The notes under the pieces: model-generated
What the model was told of the DNA's origin: nothing
The model's input: the letters and a program-made list of their open reading frames with translations, nothing else
The model's database searches: none
Program-made: the position numbers and the translations under genes
NCBI GenBank assembly: GCA_018061105.1
Contig: JAGOUU010000004.1
Span: 1 to 57,422 of the forward strand
DNA length: 57,422 nucleotides
Reading direction: 5' to 3'
From: Gammaproteobacteria bacterium
GTDB lineage: Bacteria; Pseudomonadota; Gammaproteobacteria; JAGOUU01
Shown: positions 55,966-57,422 of the stretch, one piece after another
Layout of the letters: each line of letters begins with the position of its first letter
Position numbering within the stretch: the first letter of the stretch is position 1

Positions 55966-57422
55966 ATGGCAGAAAGAATAAGAGAGAAGCTAGAAAAATT
56001 GGATAAAAGCGCGTTGGTGGAGCGAGCAGCTAGTCAATGGGCAAGAATCAGAAGCTTGTTAACTTCTAAAGGTCTCGATCCAAATTTTTTTGATAGATAT
56101 AATGCACGAGTTGCAAAATTGGAGGCAACTATAGCCAGACTGCAAGAAAGAGGCCATGTTCCAGCAGATGATATTCCTGGGGTGGAAGATCCTGCTGTAG
56201 ATCTTGCAGAGCAAGATATATCAGAAGCAGATAGAGTAACTGACCCTCCACCTCCAGAAGAGGCAGAAAGAGAAGAGTTAATTACAAAACTAGAAGAACA
56301 GCTTATCCAACAAGCTGCTGAATCAAAGCAAGAGCTTGAACAATTACAAGCGCTATTGGCAGAACAAGATGAGGCGCATGAGTCAGAACTTAAAAGCCAA
56401 AAACAAATATTCTCTGATGCAGTTAAAAAGATGACTGAAGCACTTGATATCCGTCTAGCAGAAAATGCTGAGCAAAAGGCAGAGCTTGAAGCAGAGCTAC
56501 AGACAGCAGGAAAGCTTGGAGCTAGGTTAGTAGCAGAAAATGCTGAGCAAAAGGCAGAGCTTGAAGCATTGAGAGCACAAGTGGACGAGGCAAAAGGAGA
56601 CAAGGAACGAGCGGAGCGCTGGTTTGGTGCAGAGAGCAAGGGTCAGCGAGCACAGATTGCATCACTCAGCACTGAACTTGCTTGCTTATATGATATTGGT
56701 AAGGAACTAGAGGACAAAGATGCTGAGCTGAAACATTCCAAAGAGGAGTTAAAAGGATTATGTGCAAAGCTCACAAGACTAAATGATGACGTGAGAAGGC
56801 TTACTAGTGAAAACCATGATCTAAAAGAAACTGTTGCAGAGTATCGAGGGTCTTGGTCTTTTAGAGGTCTTGACGCACGAACTGCAGATAGTCTTACTGC
56901 AGCAGAGGGTGAGAAAGCCAGACTAGAGGCTGTGGTAGCTGATCTTCAAGATCAAATAGCCAGATTGCAAGCCGATGCTCGAACTCAATTAATACCACCT
57001 CCCGTAGTGGCAATAGGAGGAAGCGTAGGATCTCGCTTAACAGAACTCTTAACAGAACTAAGAGGAGAATTAACACAAACAGCACAGATAAAGGAAAGAT
57101 TAGAAGCGGATTTAAGAGAATCTCAAGCACAATTAGCTGCATTAAGAGCTGGGCAAACTGCAGAGCTTCAAGTGCGTGATGTACGTCTAGAAGAGTTAGA
57201 GAAATTGCTAATTGCAGCACGTCAAGAAAGCGCAGAAGAAATAGCAAGATTAGAAAAAGAAAGAGCAGCAGCATTACAAAGTCTAGGAGCTGTTCAAACA
57301 GAGCTTGCAGGTGCTCAATCTGGAGTTTATGAAAAAGCTGAGCAGATTAGAGAATTAGAAGGTAAGTTAGGCGAAATTGAGCTGCAAGTAGAGGCAGTAC
57401 GTCGAGATAGTGAAGTAGAAGT
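55966..57422 (+). CDS. Long coiled-coil protein (3' partial)
   Basis: The frame is open from this ATG to the end of the window, at least 485 codons. After a short N-terminal part (about 100 residues with a Pro/Asp-rich stretch), heptad-rich sequence dominated by Glu, Ala, Leu, Gln and Arg continues to the edge, broken near residues 285-300 and 340-355. No signal peptide or membrane helix is visible. Base composition differs from neighbours: bases 56581-56640 contain 35 G/C of 60 by hand count. A 36-base unit is directly repeated. No family is recognised; structural, polar-organising or host-directed coiled-coil proteins are all possible. The ribosome-binding site is weak. Confidence 0.75.
   Translation, partial: MAERIREKLEKLDKSALVERAASQWARIRSLLTSKGLDPNFFDRYNARVAKLEATIARLQERGHVPADDIPGVEDPAVDLAEQDISEADRVTDPPPPEEAEREELITKLEEQLIQQAAESKQELEQLQALLAEQDEAHESELKSQKQIFSDAVKKMTEALDIRLAENAEQKAELEAELQTAGKLGARLVAENAEQKAELEALRAQVDEAKGDKERAERWFGAESKGQRAQIASLSTELACLYDIGKELEDKDAELKHSKEELKGLCAKLTRLNDDVRRLTSENHDLKETVAEYRGSWSFRGLDARTADSLTAAEGEKARLEAVVADLQDQIARLQADARTQLIPPPVVAIGGSVGSRLTELLTELRGELTQTAQIKERLEADLRESQAQLAALRAGQTAELQVRDVRLEELEKLLIAARQESAEEIARLEKERAAALQSLGAVQTELAGAQSGVYEKAEQIRELEGKLGEIELQVEAVRRDSEVE
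56458..56568. repeat. 36-bp direct repeat in the coiled-coil gene
   Basis: Two identical copies (56458-56493 and 56533-56568) each encode AENAEQKAELEA, offset by 75 bases or 25 residues. Identity at the DNA level points to recent segmental duplication within the coiled coil. Confidence 0.85.

Noticed and set aside
56034-57274. Two long open frames on the minus strand (56034-56639 and 56894-57274), Ser/Ala- and Leu-rich
   Set aside because: They are antisense to a plus-strand coiled-coil frame that is open for at least 485 codons; their skewed composition is the mirror of its Glu/Ala/Leu/Gln codons.

Overview
The window is AT-rich bacterial chromosome, densely packed with core genes. The gene content points to a gammaproteobacterium: leuS-lptE-holA, divergent epmB/efp, rdgC, rlmJ, tldD/pmbA, pabC, waaF/waaC and yajC-secD-secF. 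Ankyrin and long coiled-coil proteins, orphan proteins of unknown family scattered among core genes, and the low GC suggest a host-associated or intracellular lineage, perhaps near Legionellales. The species is not identifiable from what I can see, and this placement is inference. I found no tRNA, rRNA, insertion sequence or CRISPR array.

Layout. 1-6035: a CheA-type hybrid kinase (5' end outside the window) converges on a large PilY1-like pilus adhesin. 6170-7826: divergent epmB and efp. 8063-16536: an orphan gene, pabC, a CHASE-PAS-GAF-GGDEF diguanylate cyclase, then nitrilase-tldD-pmbA in tight overlap. 16660-17991: two accessory genes, one encoding a secreted PAN-like protein behind a perfect 16-bp-arm palindrome. 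18107-22589: a fused AroD-AroE, a 2OG-Fe(II) oxygenase, an RMF-like protein, pyrE and xthA. 22598-24254: an accessory pocket with an orphan gene and two small membrane protein genes, one apparently frameshifted. 24326-29346: Mrp fused to DUF971, lipA, a PAP2 phosphatase, hemE and rdgC. 29379-31393: a two-gene oxidoreductase operon. 31493-35083: an hldE-like gene with waaF and waaC (LPS inner core). 35138-39466: a System II cytochrome c maturation operon (ResB, CcsA, ResA-like) ending in an MsrB-MsrA fusion. 39549-41065: a YgjP-like protease and rlmJ. 41179-42113: a remnant of a spore-coat-U/Csu-type pilin and a GC-rich ankyrin gene. 42238-44619: suhB, a 29-codon ORF and grxC, divergent from aroG. 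44749-50340: a Bcr/CflA transporter and leuS-lptE-holA. 50507-55122: queA with a 14-copy in-frame repeat, then yajC-secD-secF. 55127-55782: an inverted repeat and tadA. 55966-end: a coiled-coil gene of at least 485 codons running off the window.

Together the genes cover LPS core synthesis and transport, Sec export, type IV pilus function, c-type cytochrome assembly, aromatic/folate/heme/lipoate synthesis and translation-factor or RNA modification. Themes worth pursuing: short in-frame tandem repeats in many core genes (most strikingly the (DNK)14 loop of QueA); an HldE whose kinase half has lost its catalytic motifs while the nucleotidyltransferase half is intact; unusual domain fusions (AroD-AroE, Mrp-DUF971, MsrB-MsrA); and small accessory loci with locally higher GC. 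The only gene-free stretch longer than 300 bases is 41066-41480; it holds the pilin remnant and otherwise AT-rich sequence in which I see nothing.
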